Positions 34,321 to 42,827 of a stretch of 64,000 bases of DNA are shown here, piece after piece. The notes beneath the pieces were generated by a model. The model was not told the origin of the DNA. It made no database searches and was given only the letters and a program-made list of their open reading frames with translations. Origin of the DNA: Streptomyces sp. TBY4 (GTDB lineage Bacteria; Actinomycetota; Actinomycetes; Streptomycetales; Streptomycetaceae); the NCBI RefSeq assembly GCF_024213195.1, contig NZ_JANAVF010000004.1:124001-188000 (forward strand), in the 5' to 3' direction. Position numbers and translations under genes: made by a program. The number at the start of each line of letters is the position of its first letter. The first letter of the stretch is position 1.

Positions 34321-35212
34321 TTCGTCGACGGCGCGTCTGAGCGTCTTCAAGACCTACAAGCTGTACGTCGGGGGCAAGTTCCCCCGCTCCGAGAGCGGCC
34401 GGGTGTACGAGGTGAGTGACTCGAAGGGCAAGTGGCTGGCCAACGCCCCCCTGTCCTCCCGCAAGGACGCCCGTGACGCGGTCGTCGCCGCCCGCAAGGC
34501 CTTCGGCGGCTGGTCGGGCGCCACCGCGTACAACCGCGGCCAGGTCCTCTACCGCGTCGCCGAGATGCTGGAGGGCCGCCGCGAGCAGTTCGTCCGCGAG
34601 GTCGGCGAGGCGGAGGGCCTGTCCAAGTCGAAGGCGGCCGCCGTCGTCGACGCGGCGATCGACCGCTGGGTCTGGTACGCGGGCTGGACCGACAAGATCG
34701 GCCAGATCGTGGGCGGGGCCAACCCGGTCGCGGGCCCCTTCTTCAACCTCTCCACCCCCGAGCCGACGGGCGTCGTCACCGTCGTCGCCCCGCAGGACTC
34801 GTCCTTCCTGGGCCTCGTCTCCGTGATCGCCCCGGTGATCGCCACCGGCAACACGGCCGTCGTCATTGCCTCGGAGAAGGCCCCGCTCCCCGCCCTCTCC
34901 CTCGGCGAGGTGCTGGCCACCTCCGACCTGCCCGGCGGAGTGGTCAACATCCTGTCCGGCAAGGCCGCCGAGATGGGCCCGCACCTGGCGTCCCACCAGG
35001 ACGTCAACGCGATCGACCTGGCGGGCGCCGGCGAGGCGCTGGCCAAGGAGCTGGAGATCGCGGCCGCGGACAACCTCAAGCGCGTCCTGCGTCCACAGCC
35101 TGTGGACGACTGGAGCGCGGACCCGGGCACGGCCCGCATGACGGCCTTCCTGGAGACCAAGACCGTCTGGCACCCGACCGGGTCGCTGGGCGCGGGCGGA
35201 TCCTCGTACTAG
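34313..35212 (+). CDS. short ALDH-fold protein lacking the catalytic cysteine
   Basis: 299 residues. It aligns with the N-terminal part of aldehyde dehydrogenases (YKLYVGGKFPRSESGRVYEV, SSRKDARDAVVAARKAFGGW, EPTGVVTVVAPQDSSFLGLV, LPGGVVNILSGKAAEMGP) but ends before the region that would carry the catalytic Cys. The usual PWNFP is replaced by PQDSS. It is therefore probably not an independent enzyme. In ALDH16 proteins a full ALDH domain is fused to a truncated, Cys-less second domain. Here that second domain is a separate ORF starting at ATG 34313, 8 nt inside the preceding gene, so a structural or regulatory partner role is likely. Confidence 0.83.
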   Translation: MSDSSTARLSVFKTYKLYVGGKFPRSESGRVYEVSDSKGKWLANAPLSSRKDARDAVVAARKAFGGWSGATAYNRGQVLYRVAEMLEGRREQFVREVGEAEGLSKSKAAAVVDAAIDRWVWYAGWTDKIGQIVGGANPVAGPFFNLSTPEPTGVVTVVAPQDSSFLGLVSVIAPVIATGNTAVVIASEKAPLPALSLGEVLATSDLPGGVVNILSGKAAEMGPHLASHQDVNAIDLAGAGEALAKELEIAAADNLKRVLRPQPVDDWSADPGTARMTAFLETKTVWHPTGSLGAGGSSY

Positions 35213-35229
35213 AGGATCCCGCGAAGACC

Positions 35230-35262
35230 GGCCCCGGCAGCGTCCCCCGCGCTGCCGGGGCC
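35230..35262. terminator. terminator after deoC-aldh operon
   Basis: GGCCCCGGCAGCG pairs perfectly with CGCTGCCGGGGCC over a 7-nt loop, 17 nt after the stop, between convergent genes. Confidence 0.85.
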
Positions 35263-35281
35263 TTCGCGTACCCGCCCGCCT

Positions 35282-35632
35282 CTACCCCTTCGGGAGCACC
35301 GGCCCGAGCAGCGAGGAGACCGCGGCCTCGGGCAGCTCCCCGACCGAGGGCCCCTGGGTCAGGATCCCCGTGACCATCCCGGTGCCGACGGACGGGAAAT
35401 CCGCGACCTTGGTGGCCACACCGTTGTCGAGGGGGTCCACGCCGGTGTGGGCCAGCGGATTCACCTTGAGGTTCGAGACCGGGTCGGCGACCCCGGCGAG
35501 CGCCGCCGGAACGTCGAGCTCACCGGCCTGCGCCCCGCCGGCGGCCATCGCGAGGGCCGCACCGGCCATCGAGAGGGTCAGGCCCGCGCTGCGGATGCGG
35601 TTCGGTACGGAAGGGGCTGCGTGACGTGCCAT
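35282..35632 (-). CDS. small secreted protein
   Basis: 116 residues with a twin-basic N-region (MARHAAPSVPNRIRSAG), a hydrophobic core and cleavage near AQA-GELD. The mature part of about 75 residues has no cysteine and contains NPLAHTGVDPLDNGVATKVA and short Gly/Val-rich segments, like small streptomycete exported proteins of unknown role. It faces the uridine-kinase-like gene across a divergent promoter region. No function is proposed. Confidence 0.7.
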   Translation of the reverse strand: MARHAAPSVPNRIRSAGLTLSMAGAALAMAAGGAQAGELDVPAALAGVADPVSNLKVNPLAHTGVDPLDNGVATKVADFPSVGTGMVTGILTQGPSVGELPEAAVSSLLGPVLPKG

Positions 35633-35751
35633 GGAGATCCCGCCTGGGTCGTAGTCGCGTGCGCACGCAGCGTAGTGGAGGTGTGATCCTCGATACCAAC
35701 AGACCTTTGGACAGGTCCCCTACGGGAGGTAATGGTTCACACTGTTGTTCC

Positions 35752-36390
35752 GTGAGCTGTTCCTCTCCTTTGCCTACGCGTGTCGTCCTTCTGACCGGAC
35801 CCTCGGGCTCCGGCAAGTCCTCGCTGGCCGCCCGGTCCGGGCTGCCCGTGCTGCGCCTGGACGACTTCTACAAGGACGGCGACGACCCGACCCTTCCGTT
35901 CGTCGAGGGCAGCGCCGACATCGACTGGGACTCCCCGCTCTCCTGGGACGCGGAGGCGGCCGTGGCCGCGATCGCCGAGCTGTGCGCGGCCGGGCGGACC
36001 GAGGTGCCCGTCTACGACATCTCCACCTCCTCCCGGACCGGTACGGAGGCGCTGGACATCTCCCGGACCCCGCTGTTCATAGCGGAGGGGATCTTCGCGG
36101 CGGACGTCGCGGGGCGGTGCCAGGAACTCGGGCTGCTGGCGGACGCGATCTGCCTGCGCGGGCGGCCCAGCACCACCTTCCGCCGCCGCCTGGCCCGTGA
36201 CCTGCGCGAGGGCCGCAAATCGGTGCCGATGCTCCTGCGGCGCGGCTGGCGGCTGATGCGCGCCGAGCGGGGGATCGTGGCCCGGCACACCGCGCTGGGT
36301 GCGCACGCCTGCGGCCGTGACGAGGCGCTGGGCCGCCTGGCGGCGGCGGCAGCGGGCCGCCACCGCTCGCCGAGCACCGCAGCGGCCTAG
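35752..36390 (+). CDS. uridine kinase-like P-loop protein
   Basis: 212 residues. Walker A GPSGSGKSSLA near the N-terminus, LRLDDFYKDGDDPTLP (uridine-kinase-type nucleoside-binding region), DWDSPLSWD and PLFIAEGIFA match the actinobacterial uridine kinase-like family, which would phosphorylate uridine and cytidine with NTP. The C-terminal Ala/Arg-rich part is variable. GTG 35752 lies 12 nt after GGGAGG; the frame is open further upstream without a good start. It sits next to the nucleoside genes but has no convincing palindrome copy, so it is probably outside the regulon. Salvage versus degradation would be the logical split. Confidence 0.78.
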   Translation: MSCSSPLPTRVVLLTGPSGSGKSSLAARSGLPVLRLDDFYKDGDDPTLPFVEGSADIDWDSPLSWDAEAAVAAIAELCAAGRTEVPVYDISTSSRTGTEALDISRTPLFIAEGIFAADVAGRCQELGLLADAICLRGRPSTTFRRRLARDLREGRKSVPMLLRRGWRLMRAERGIVARHTALGAHACGRDEALGRLAAAAAGRHRSPSTAAA

Positions 36391-36410
36391 TTGACGAGTG
36401 CGCGCACATG

Positions 36411-36456
36411 AAAGCGCGGGACCAGTCGGACCCCCGGCCGACCGATCCCGCGCTTT
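36411..36456. terminator. bidirectional terminator between kinase and sigQ
   Basis: AAAGCGCGGGA pairs with TCCCGCGCTTT (11 bp), with an inner GTCGG/CCGAC stem. The A run on one side and T run on the other suit both convergent genes. Confidence 0.8.
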
Positions 36457-36522
36457 CCCCCCATGGCCGCCGCCCCACCCCCGTAGGACGGCCCCCCGGC
36501 CGTTGGTCTCTCAGTTGGTCTC

Positions 36523-37242
36523 TCAGGCGACGAGGTCCTCGAAGGACTCCGACTCGTCGCGGCCGAAGCTCAGCGCCTCGTCCTCGCGCATGCGCCGCAG
36601 CGAACGCCAGATGCTCGACTTCACCGTGCCGACGCTGATGCCGAGGATCTCCGCGATCTCCGGGTCCGTGCGGCCCTCGTAGTACCGGAGCACCAGCATC
36701 GTGCGCTGCGGCTCCGGGATGCGGGTGAGCGCCTGCCACAGCACGGCGCGCAGCTCCGTACCGCCCATGGCGTCGGTGTCCGAGGCCGTCTCCGGCAGCT
36801 CTTCCGTCGGGTACTCGTTGAGCTTGCGGCGGCGCCAGGCGCTGATGTGCAGGTTGGTCATCGTGCGGCGCAGGTACCCGCCGACGGCGGCCTTGTCGCT
36901 GATGCGGTCCCAGGCGCGGTACGTGGAGAACAGCGCGGTCTGCAGCAGGTCCTCGGCCTCGTAGCGGTCTCCGGTCAGGTGGAAGGCCGTCGCGTAGAGG
37001 GCGGCCCGCCGCTCCTGGACGTACGCAGTGAACTCGGCCTCGTTGGAGGAGTCCGGGACGTCCGGGGAGCCGGCCGTGCGCTGGGCGGGGACGGAGGGGC
37101 GCTCGTAGGTCTTCGCGTCGATGGCCACCACGTGCGCCGGCCGCCGGGAAGGGGCCGTCGCCGTACGGATTGCCGTGCGGCGGTTCACATCGTGCAGCCG
37201 CGTGACAACCGCGCTGGTGCTGGTGCTGTGCAGCGTGTTCAT
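36523..37242 (-). CDS. sigQ: sigma factor SigQ (SigE-type family)
   Basis: A 239-residue ECF-like sigma factor. After a variable N-terminus of about 65 residues, region 2 reads EAEFTAYVQERRAALYATAF and DRYEAEDLLQTALFSTYRAW, and region 4 reads RIPEPQRTMLVLRYYEGRTD and ISVGTVKSSIWRSLRRMRED. It is divergent from afsQ1, exactly the arrangement of sigQ in S. coelicolor, where AfsQ1 activates it and it influences antibiotic production. An AfsQ1-type box lies in the shared promoter. No anti-sigma gene is adjacent. Confidence 0.88.
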   Translation of the reverse strand: MNTLHSTSTSAVVTRLHDVNRRTAIRTATAPSRRPAHVVAIDAKTYERPSVPAQRTAGSPDVPDSSNEAEFTAYVQERRAALYATAFHLTGDRYEAEDLLQTALFSTYRAWDRISDKAAVGGYLRRTMTNLHISAWRRRKLNEYPTEELPETASDTDAMGGTELRAVLWQALTRIPEPQRTMLVLRYYEGRTDPEIAEILGISVGTVKSSIWRSLRRMREDEALSFGRDESESFEDLVA

Positions 37243-37323
37243 CTCGCGCCCCCCGTCGTGGAGTCTGTCTGGTCCGTTGCCAAGAAGACTGCCCGCCCGA
37301 GATAACCGGGGTGTCCTTCGACT

Positions 37324-37339
37324 GTCACAGGCCTGTCAC
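37324..37339. promoter_or_regulatory. AfsQ1-type box (GTnAC-n6-GTnAC)
   Basis: GTCAC at 37324-37328 and GTCAC at 37335-37339, exactly 6 nt apart, between the divergent sigQ and afsQ1 starts. This matches the direct-repeat consensus I recall for AfsQ1 in S. coelicolor. Confidence 0.75.
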
Positions 37340-37431
37340 AGGCGTCCGGGAGCGGCCGTGCCCGGAGTCGTGCCCGGATTGGAGCCGCAGGGCAGTCGAA
37401 GTCCCGAGGGGCGATGGGACAGAATGAGCCC

Positions 37432-38109
37432 GTGCCTTTCCTGTTGCTCATCGAGGACGACGACGCCATCCGCACGGCCCTCGAACTCTCCCTGTCACGC
37501 CAGGGCCACCGTGTGGCCACCGCGGCGACGGGCGAGGACGGCCTGAAACTGCTGCGCGAGCAGCGACCCGACCTGATCGTGCTCGACGTCATGCTGCCCG
37601 GCATCGACGGCTTCGAGGTGTGCCGGCGCATCCGCCGCACCGACCAGCTGCCGATCATCCTGCTCACCGCGCGCAACGACGACATCGACGTGGTCGTCGG
37701 CCTGGAGTCGGGGGCCGACGACTACGTCGTCAAGCCCGTCCAGGGCCGGGTGCTCGACGCCCGCATCCGGGCCGTGCTGCGTCGCGGCGAGCGCGAGTCC
37801 ACCGACACCGCCGTCTTCGGGCCGCTGGTCATCGACCGCTCCGCCATGACGGTGACCAAGAACGGTGAGGACCTCCAGCTCACCCCGACCGAGCTGCGGC
37901 TGCTCCTGGAGCTCAGCCGCCGGCCCGGCCAGGCGCTCTCCCGCCAGCAGCTGCTGCGGCTGGTCTGGGAGCACGACTACCTCGGCGACTCGCGCCTCGT
38001 CGACGCCTGCGTGCAGCGGCTGCGCGCCAAGGTCGAGGAAGTGCCCTCGTCGCCCACCCTGATCCGTACCGTGCGGGGCGTCGGCTACCGGCTGGACTCC
38101 CCGCAGTGA
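37432..38109 (+). CDS. afsQ1: response regulator AfsQ1
   Basis: OmpR-type response regulator of 225 residues. The receiver domain has the acidic cluster IEDDD near the N-terminus, the phospho-acceptor Asp52 in LIVLDVMLPG, Thr in LLTARND and Lys in DYVVKPVQG. The C-terminal winged helix reads LTPTELRLLLELSRRPGQAL, LRLVWEHDYLG and RTVRGVGYRL. GTG 37432 gives the expected length and N-terminus (MPFLLLIEDD). In S. coelicolor AfsQ1 controls antibiotic genes, nitrogen and carbon metabolism and sigQ. It is translationally coupled (4-nt overlap) to its kinase. Confidence 0.95.
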   Translation: MPFLLLIEDDDAIRTALELSLSRQGHRVATAATGEDGLKLLREQRPDLIVLDVMLPGIDGFEVCRRIRRTDQLPIILLTARNDDIDVVVGLESGADDYVVKPVQGRVLDARIRAVLRRGERESTDTAVFGPLVIDRSAMTVTKNGEDLQLTPTELRLLLELSRRPGQALSRQQLLRLVWEHDYLGDSRLVDACVQRLRAKVEEVPSSPTLIRTVRGVGYRLDSPQ

Positions 38110-39590
38110 TCCGAGCCCTGTTCGCGGGCCGGCGCTGGACCAGCCTGCGGCTGCGGCTCCTCGTCGTGTTCGCACTGGTCGCGCTGACGGCCGCCGTCTC
38201 CGCGTCCGGGATCGCGTACTGGCTCAACCGCGAGGCCGTCCTGACCCGGACCCAGGACGCCGCCCTCGGCGACTTCCGGCAGGAGATGCAGAACCGGGCC
38301 GCGGCGCTGCCCGCCGACCCGACGCAGGAGGAGCTGCAGCACACCGCCGAGGCGATGGCGGGCAGCAGCCCCGGCTACAGCGTGCTGCTCGTGGACGAGA
38401 AGGACGGCCGCAAGGTGTCCGGTACGGCCGGTCCCGACGCCTTCTCGCTGGCCGACGTGCCGAAGTCGCTCCAGCACGCCGTCGACGACCGGCAGAAGAC
38501 CACCTCCGCCAACGACGCCGCCTACCACGTGTACTGGCAGCGGACGAAGCCGGGCGGGAACCCGTACCTGGTCGGCGGCACCCGGATCGTGGGCGGCGGG
38601 CCGACCGGCTACATGTACAAGTCCCTCGCCCAGGAGCGCGACGACCTCAACGCCCTGGCCTGGTCGCTGACCATCGCCACCGGGCTGGCGCTGCTCGGGT
38701 CCGCGCTGCTCGCGCAGGCCGCGGCCCGTACGGTGCTGCGGCCCGTGCAGCGGCTCGGCGACGCGGCGCGCCGGCTCGGCGAAGGGGAGCTGGACCACCG
38801 GCTGGAGGTGTCGGGGACGGACGAACTCGCCGACCTGGCGCACACCTTCAACAAGACGGCGGAGGCGCTGGAGAAGAAGGTCGCCGACATGAGCGCGCGG
38901 GAGGAGTCCAGCAGGCGTTTCGTCGCGGACATGTCCCACGAACTGCGCACGCCGCTCACGGCGTTGACGGCGGTCGCCGAGGTGCTGGAGGACGAGGTCG
39001 AGTTCCTCGATCCGATGATCGCACCGGCGGTGGGTCTGGTCGTGAGCGAGACCAGGCGGCTGAACGACCTCGTGGAGAACCTCATGGAGGTCACCCGCTT
39101 CGACGCGGGAACGGCGCGGCTGGTCCTGGACGACGTGGACGTCGCCGACCAGGTGACGGCGTGCATCGACACGCGCGCCTGGCTCGACGCGGTCGAACTC
39201 GACGCGGAGCGCGGGATCGTGGCGCGGCTCGACCCGCGGCGGCTCGACGTGATCCTGGCCAATCTGATCGGCAACGCGCTCAAGCACGGCGGTTCGCCGG
39301 TACGGGTCTCCGTCCGCGTGGAGGGGGACTGGCTGGTCGTGGCCGTACGGGACAACGGGCCGGGCATCCCCGAGGAGGTGCTGCCGCACGTCTTCGACCG
39401 GTTCTACAAGGCGAGCGCCTCGCGGCCGAAGTCCGACGGCAGCGGGCTGGGCCTCTCCATCGCGATGGAGAACGCGCACATCCACGGCGGCGACATCACC
39501 GCGGAGAACGGGGCGGAGGGCGGTGCGCTGTTCACGCTGCGGCTGCCGGTGGACGTGGGAAAGGTGATCGCCGGTGACGACGAGGCGTAG
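38106..39590 (+). CDS. afsQ2: sensor histidine kinase AfsQ2
   Basis: A 494-residue membrane sensor kinase, partner of AfsQ1. Transmembrane helix 1 (LRLLVVFALVALTAAVSASG) and helix 2 (LAWSLTIATGLALLGSALL) flank an extracytoplasmic sensor domain of about 150 residues. HAMP (LRPVQRLGDAARRLGEGELD) follows, then the H-box FVADMSHELRTPLTAL, N-box LANLIGNALKHGG, G1 DNGPGIPEE, the F-box region HVFDRFYKAS and G2 GSGLGLSIAMENAHIHGG. GTG 38106 overlaps the afsQ1 stop. The signal is unknown from sequence. The next lipoprotein gene overlaps its end by 17 nt and may assist sensing. Confidence 0.95.
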   Translation: MIRALFAGRRWTSLRLRLLVVFALVALTAAVSASGIAYWLNREAVLTRTQDAALGDFRQEMQNRAAALPADPTQEELQHTAEAMAGSSPGYSVLLVDEKDGRKVSGTAGPDAFSLADVPKSLQHAVDDRQKTTSANDAAYHVYWQRTKPGGNPYLVGGTRIVGGGPTGYMYKSLAQERDDLNALAWSLTIATGLALLGSALLAQAAARTVLRPVQRLGDAARRLGEGELDHRLEVSGTDELADLAHTFNKTAEALEKKVADMSAREESSRRFVADMSHELRTPLTALTAVAEVLEDEVEFLDPMIAPAVGLVVSETRRLNDLVENLMEVTRFDAGTARLVLDDVDVADQVTACIDTRAWLDAVELDAERGIVARLDPRRLDVILANLIGNALKHGGSPVRVSVRVEGDWLVVAVRDNGPGIPEEVLPHVFDRFYKASASRPKSDGSGLGLSIAMENAHIHGGDITAENGAEGGALFTLRLPVDVGKVIAGDDEA

Positions 39591-40230
39591 CGCGGCGGCC
39601 GCCGCGGCGGCCATGGGCCTGCTCTGCCTGGGCCTCCTGCCGGGCTGCGGGATCCGGGCGACCACCGTGCCGGTGGACGTGGGACCGGCGCCCTCGCGCG
39701 TCTCGTGCAAGACGCCGGCGGGCACGGAGGCCTCGGCGGCCGGGGTGCAGGGCATCCGGGCCACGGTGGAACTGGTCTGCGGGGCGCAGCTGGTGGGTGT
39801 CCAGCGGGTGGTGCCGGTGCCGGAGAAGCGGCCCGCGCGGGACGTGCCGGTGCTGGTCACCCAGGCCCTGCTGGAGGTGCTCCAGCGGGAGCCTTCGGCG
39901 CAGGAGCGGGAGGCCGGCTTCACGACGGAGGTGCCGGCCCTGCTGACGGCCTCGGCGCCGCGGCCGGGCGATCCGGCGGGCACGGTACGGCTGAGCCGCA
40001 AGCCCGAGGACCTGCCGCCGGTGGCGCTGTCGCAGCTGGTGTGCACGCTCGCGGGGAGCGACGCGGTGTCGGCGGGGGCCGGCCCGGTGGTGCTGGGCGG
40101 TCCCGGCGAGGATCCGCCGCGGGCCTGGGAGTGCACGCCCGCCGTCCGCTCCCGCCCGGATTCGGTCCCGACCCTGGGCGACGTGGTGCGGCCGACGGGG
40201 AGCCCGGCTCCGAGTCCGTCGGCTTCCTGA
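39574..40230 (+). CDS. AfsQ-locus lipoprotein
   Basis: 218 residues with lipobox LLPGC (Cys near residue 25) after an Ala-rich hydrophobic core. The mature part contains four further cysteines (RVSCKTP, ELVCGAQ, QLVCTLAG and WECTP) and a Pro/Ser-rich C-terminus. I know it only as the lipoprotein following afsQ2 in S. coelicolor. Location outside the membrane and overlap with afsQ2 make it a candidate accessory sensor or modulator. GTG 39574 is the only upstream start giving the full signal peptide. Confidence 0.83.
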   Translation: MTTRRSAAAAAAAMGLLCLGLLPGCGIRATTVPVDVGPAPSRVSCKTPAGTEASAAGVQGIRATVELVCGAQLVGVQRVVPVPEKRPARDVPVLVTQALLEVLQREPSAQEREAGFTTEVPALLTASAPRPGDPAGTVRLSRKPEDLPPVALSQLVCTLAGSDAVSAGAGPVVLGGPGEDPPRAWECTPAVRSRPDSVPTLGDVVRPTGSPAPSPSAS

Positions 40231-40253
40231 CGCGGAGGCCCGGAGACCTCGGA

Positions 40254-40297
40254 TACGACGTGGGCCCCCGAGCTGCTGCTCGGGGGCCCACGTCGTA
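40254..40297. terminator. bidirectional terminator, 20-bp perfect stem
   Basis: TACGACGTGGGCCCCCGAGC pairs with its full complement over a TGCT loop between the convergent afsQ operon and pmmB. One of the strongest hairpins in the window. Confidence 0.9.
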
Positions 40298-40307
40298 CGG
40301 AGCGGCG

Positions 40308-41966
40308 CTAAATGCCGGCCGCCGCCGCGAGGTCCTTCTTGATCGCGTCCAGGACCTCCTGGCCGCGGGCGCGGGCCGGGAGCAGGTCCGAGGCCTCCGC
40401 CACCGGGACCACGACCTCCAGGTAGCACTTGAGCTTGGGCTCCGTGCCGGACGGGCGGACGATCACCCGGGCCTTGTAGTCGCCCTCCAGGTAGTAGCGC
40501 AGCCCGTCCGTGGGCGGGAGCGTCGCCGTGCCCCGGTTCAGGTCCTCCGCCGAGGTGACCCGCAGGCCCGCCAGCGAGGCCGGGGGCTCCGCGCGCAGCG
40601 CCGCCATCGCCGAGGCGATGACCGACAGGTCCTCCACGCGGACCGACAGCTGGTCGGTGGCGTGCAGGCCGTGGGCCATGGCCAGGTCGTCCAGCAGGTC
40701 GGTCAGGGTCCGGCCCTGCTCCTTGAGCTCCGAGGCCAGTTCGGCGACGAGCAGGGCGGCCGTGACGCCGTCCTTGTCGCGGACGCCCTCGGGGTCCACG
40801 CAGTAGCCGAGCGCCTCCTCGTACCCGTAGCGCAGGCCCTCGACCCGGGAGATCCACTTGAAGCCCGTCAGGGTCTCCTCGTAGCCGACGCCCGCGGCCT
40901 CCGCGATCCGGCCCAGCAGGCTGGAGGAGACGATGGACTCGGCGAAGACGCCGGTGGCGCCCTTGTGCACCAGGTGGGCGGCGAGGAGCGCGCCGACCTC
41001 GTCGCCGCGCAGCATCCGCCAGCCGGAGGCCGAGGCGGCGTCCGGGACGGCCACCGCGCAGCGGTCGGCGTCCGGGTCGTTGGCGATGACGATGTCGGGA
41101 TTGACCCGGGCGGCCGTCGCGAAGGACAGGTCCATCGCGCCCGGCTCCTCCGGGTTGGGGAAGGCCACCGTCGGGAAGGCCGGGTCCGGCTCCGCCTGCT
41201 CGGCCACGAGGACCGGTTCCGGGAAGCCGGCGCGGGCGAAGGCGGCCAGGACCACGTCCTTGCCGACGCCGTGCATGGCCGTGTAGACGGTCCGCACGCC
41301 CCGGGGGGACCCGGGGGTCAGGACGGCGTCCGTACGGGCCAGGTAGGCCTCCAGGACCTCGTCGCCGAGGTCCTGCCAGCCGTCCTCGGCCCGCGGTACG
41401 TCGGCCAGCGCGGCGATCGCGTCGATCTGCGCGGCGATCTCCGCGTCGGCCGGGGAGACGATCTGGGAGCCGTCGCCGAGGTAGACCTTGTAGCCGTTGT
41501 CCCGGGGCGGGTTGTGGCTCGCGGTCACCTCGACGCCGGCGACGGCGCCCAGGTGCCTTATGGCGTACGCGAGGACGGGCGTCGGCAGCGGCCGGGGCAG
41601 GACGGCGGCGCGCAGCCCGGCACCGGTCATCACCGCGGCGGTGTCGCGGGCGAAGTCGGCCGACTTGTAGCGGGCGTCGTAGCCGACGACGACCAGGCCG
41701 CCGGCGTGGCCCTGGGCCTTGAGGTAGGCCGCGAGGCCCGCCGCGGCGCGGATGACCACGTTGCGGTTCATCCGCATCGGGCCCGCGCCCAGCTCGCCGC
41801 GGAGTCCGGCGGTGCCGAACTGCAGCATGCCGGAGAAGCGGTCCGCGAGCTCGGTCGTGTCACCGGCCTCGATGAGCTTCGCGAGCTCGTCCGCGGTCTC
41901 CGGGTCCGGGTCCTCGGCCAGCCAGGCCTGCGCCCGTGCGATCAGATCGTCCTGCACGTCCTGCAC
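40308..41966 (-). CDS. pmmB: phosphohexomutase/phosphopentomutase PmmB
   Basis: A 552-residue alpha-D-phosphohexomutase. The catalytic phosphoserine is in EVTASHNPPRDNGYKVY, the metal-binding loop is NDPDADRCAVAVPD, sugar recognition is GFKWISRVEGLRYGYEEAL, and the C-terminal phosphate-binding motif is RPSGTEPKLKCYLE. It is annotated as phosphomannomutase in relatives. It follows deoD by 30 bp under palindrome F, and no separate deoB-type phosphopentomutase is in the window. I therefore infer that it may interconvert (deoxy)ribose-1-phosphate and -5-phosphate. Long PGM2-like members of this family do have phosphopentomutase activity. GTG 41966 or GTG 41957 as start. Confidence 0.87.
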   Translation of the reverse strand: MQDVQDDLIARAQAWLAEDPDPETADELAKLIEAGDTTELADRFSGMLQFGTAGLRGELGAGPMRMNRNVVIRAAAGLAAYLKAQGHAGGLVVVGYDARYKSADFARDTAAVMTGAGLRAAVLPRPLPTPVLAYAIRHLGAVAGVEVTASHNPPRDNGYKVYLGDGSQIVSPADAEIAAQIDAIAALADVPRAEDGWQDLGDEVLEAYLARTDAVLTPGSPRGVRTVYTAMHGVGKDVVLAAFARAGFPEPVLVAEQAEPDPAFPTVAFPNPEEPGAMDLSFATAARVNPDIVIANDPDADRCAVAVPDAASASGWRMLRGDEVGALLAAHLVHKGATGVFAESIVSSSLLGRIAEAAGVGYEETLTGFKWISRVEGLRYGYEEALGYCVDPEGVRDKDGVTAALLVAELASELKEQGRTLTDLLDDLAMAHGLHATDQLSVRVEDLSVIASAMAALRAEPPASLAGLRVTSAEDLNRGTATLPPTDGLRYYLEGDYKARVIVRPSGTEPKLKCYLEVVVPVAEASDLLPARARGQEVLDAIKKDLAAAAGI

Positions 41967-41996
41967 TACCTCTCGTCGGTCGGTCGGGTCGCTCGA

Positions 41997-42803
41997 TCAG
42001 ATCCGGGCGAGGACCTGGGTCAGCAGCTTGCCCATGCGCGCGGCCGAGTCGCGGCCGGCCTGGAGCACCTCTTCGTGGTTCAGCGGCTCGCCGGAGAGGC
42101 CCGCCGCCAGGTTGGTGACCAGGGAGATGCCGAGCACCTCGGCGCCGGCCTCGCGGGCGGCGATGGCTTCCAGCACGGTGGACATGCCGACCAGGTCGGC
42201 GCCCATGACGCGGATCATGTTGATCTCGGCCGGGGTCTCGTAGTGCGGGCCGGGGAACTGCACGTAGACGCCCTCTTCGAGGGTCTCGTCGATGTCCTTG
42301 CACATCGCGCGCAGGCGCGGCGAGTACAGGTCGGTGAGGTCCACGAAGTTGGCGCCGACGATCGGCGAGGTGGCCGTGAGGTTGAGGTGGTCGCTGATCA
42401 GGACCGGCTGGCCGGGCTTCATGCCCTCGCGCAGGCCACCGCAGCCGTTGGTCAGGACGACGGTCTTGCAGCCGGCCGCGACGGCCGTGCGCACGCCGTG
42501 GGCGACGGCGGCGACGCCGCGGCCCTCGTAGTAGTGGGTCCGGCCGAGGAAGAGCAGCGCGCGCTTGTCGCCGATCTTGTACGAGCGGATCTTGCCGCCG
42601 TGGCCCTCGACGGCGGGGGGCGGGAAGCCGGGCAGCTCGGTGACCGGGAACTCGGCCTCGGGCGCGCCGAGCGCCTCTGCGGCGGGGGCCCAGCCGGAGC
42701 CCATCACGAGGGCGACGTCGTGGGTCTCGGCGCCGGTCAGCTCGCGCAGGCGGGCGGCGGCGGCGTCGGCGGCGGCGAAGGGGTCGGTAACAGATGCGTT
42801 CAC
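41997..42803 (-). CDS. deoD: purine nucleoside phosphorylase (trimeric type)
   Basis: Phosphorolysis of (deoxy)inosine and (deoxy)guanosine to base plus pentose-1-phosphate. At 268 residues it is the trimeric PNP/MTAP family, equivalent to PunA/DeoD of mycobacteria. [18 protein letters not shown] contains the phosphate-binding Ser, [10 protein letters not shown] the phosphate-contacting His, [17 protein letters not shown] and [13 protein letters not shown] the core, [14 protein letters not shown] and [16 protein letters not shown] the purine-site Glu and Met, and LVTNLAAG the late Asn. GTG 42803. It leads the operon with pmmB. Confidence 0.93.
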   Translation of the reverse strand: MNASVTDPFAAADAAAARLRELTGAETHDVALVMGSGWAPAAEALGAPEAEFPVTELPGFPPPAVEGHGGKIRSYKIGDKRALLFLGRTHYYEGRGVAAVAHGVRTAVAAGCKTVVLTNGCGGLREGMKPGQPVLISDHLNLTATSPIVGANFVDLTDLYSPRLRAMCKDIDETLEEGVYVQFPGPHYETPAEINMIRVMGADLVGMSTVLEAIAAREAGAEVLGISLVTNLAAGLSGEPLNHEEVLQAGRDSAARMGKLLTQVLARI

Positions 42804-42827
42804 GCGGAAGAGCGTAGCCGCTCTTCG

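Noticed and set aside
35774..35783. CTACGCGTGT resembling half of the nucleoside palindrome near the uridine-kinase-like gene start
   Set aside because: It lacks the second arm and lies inside the coding sequence, so I do not count the kinase as a regulon member.
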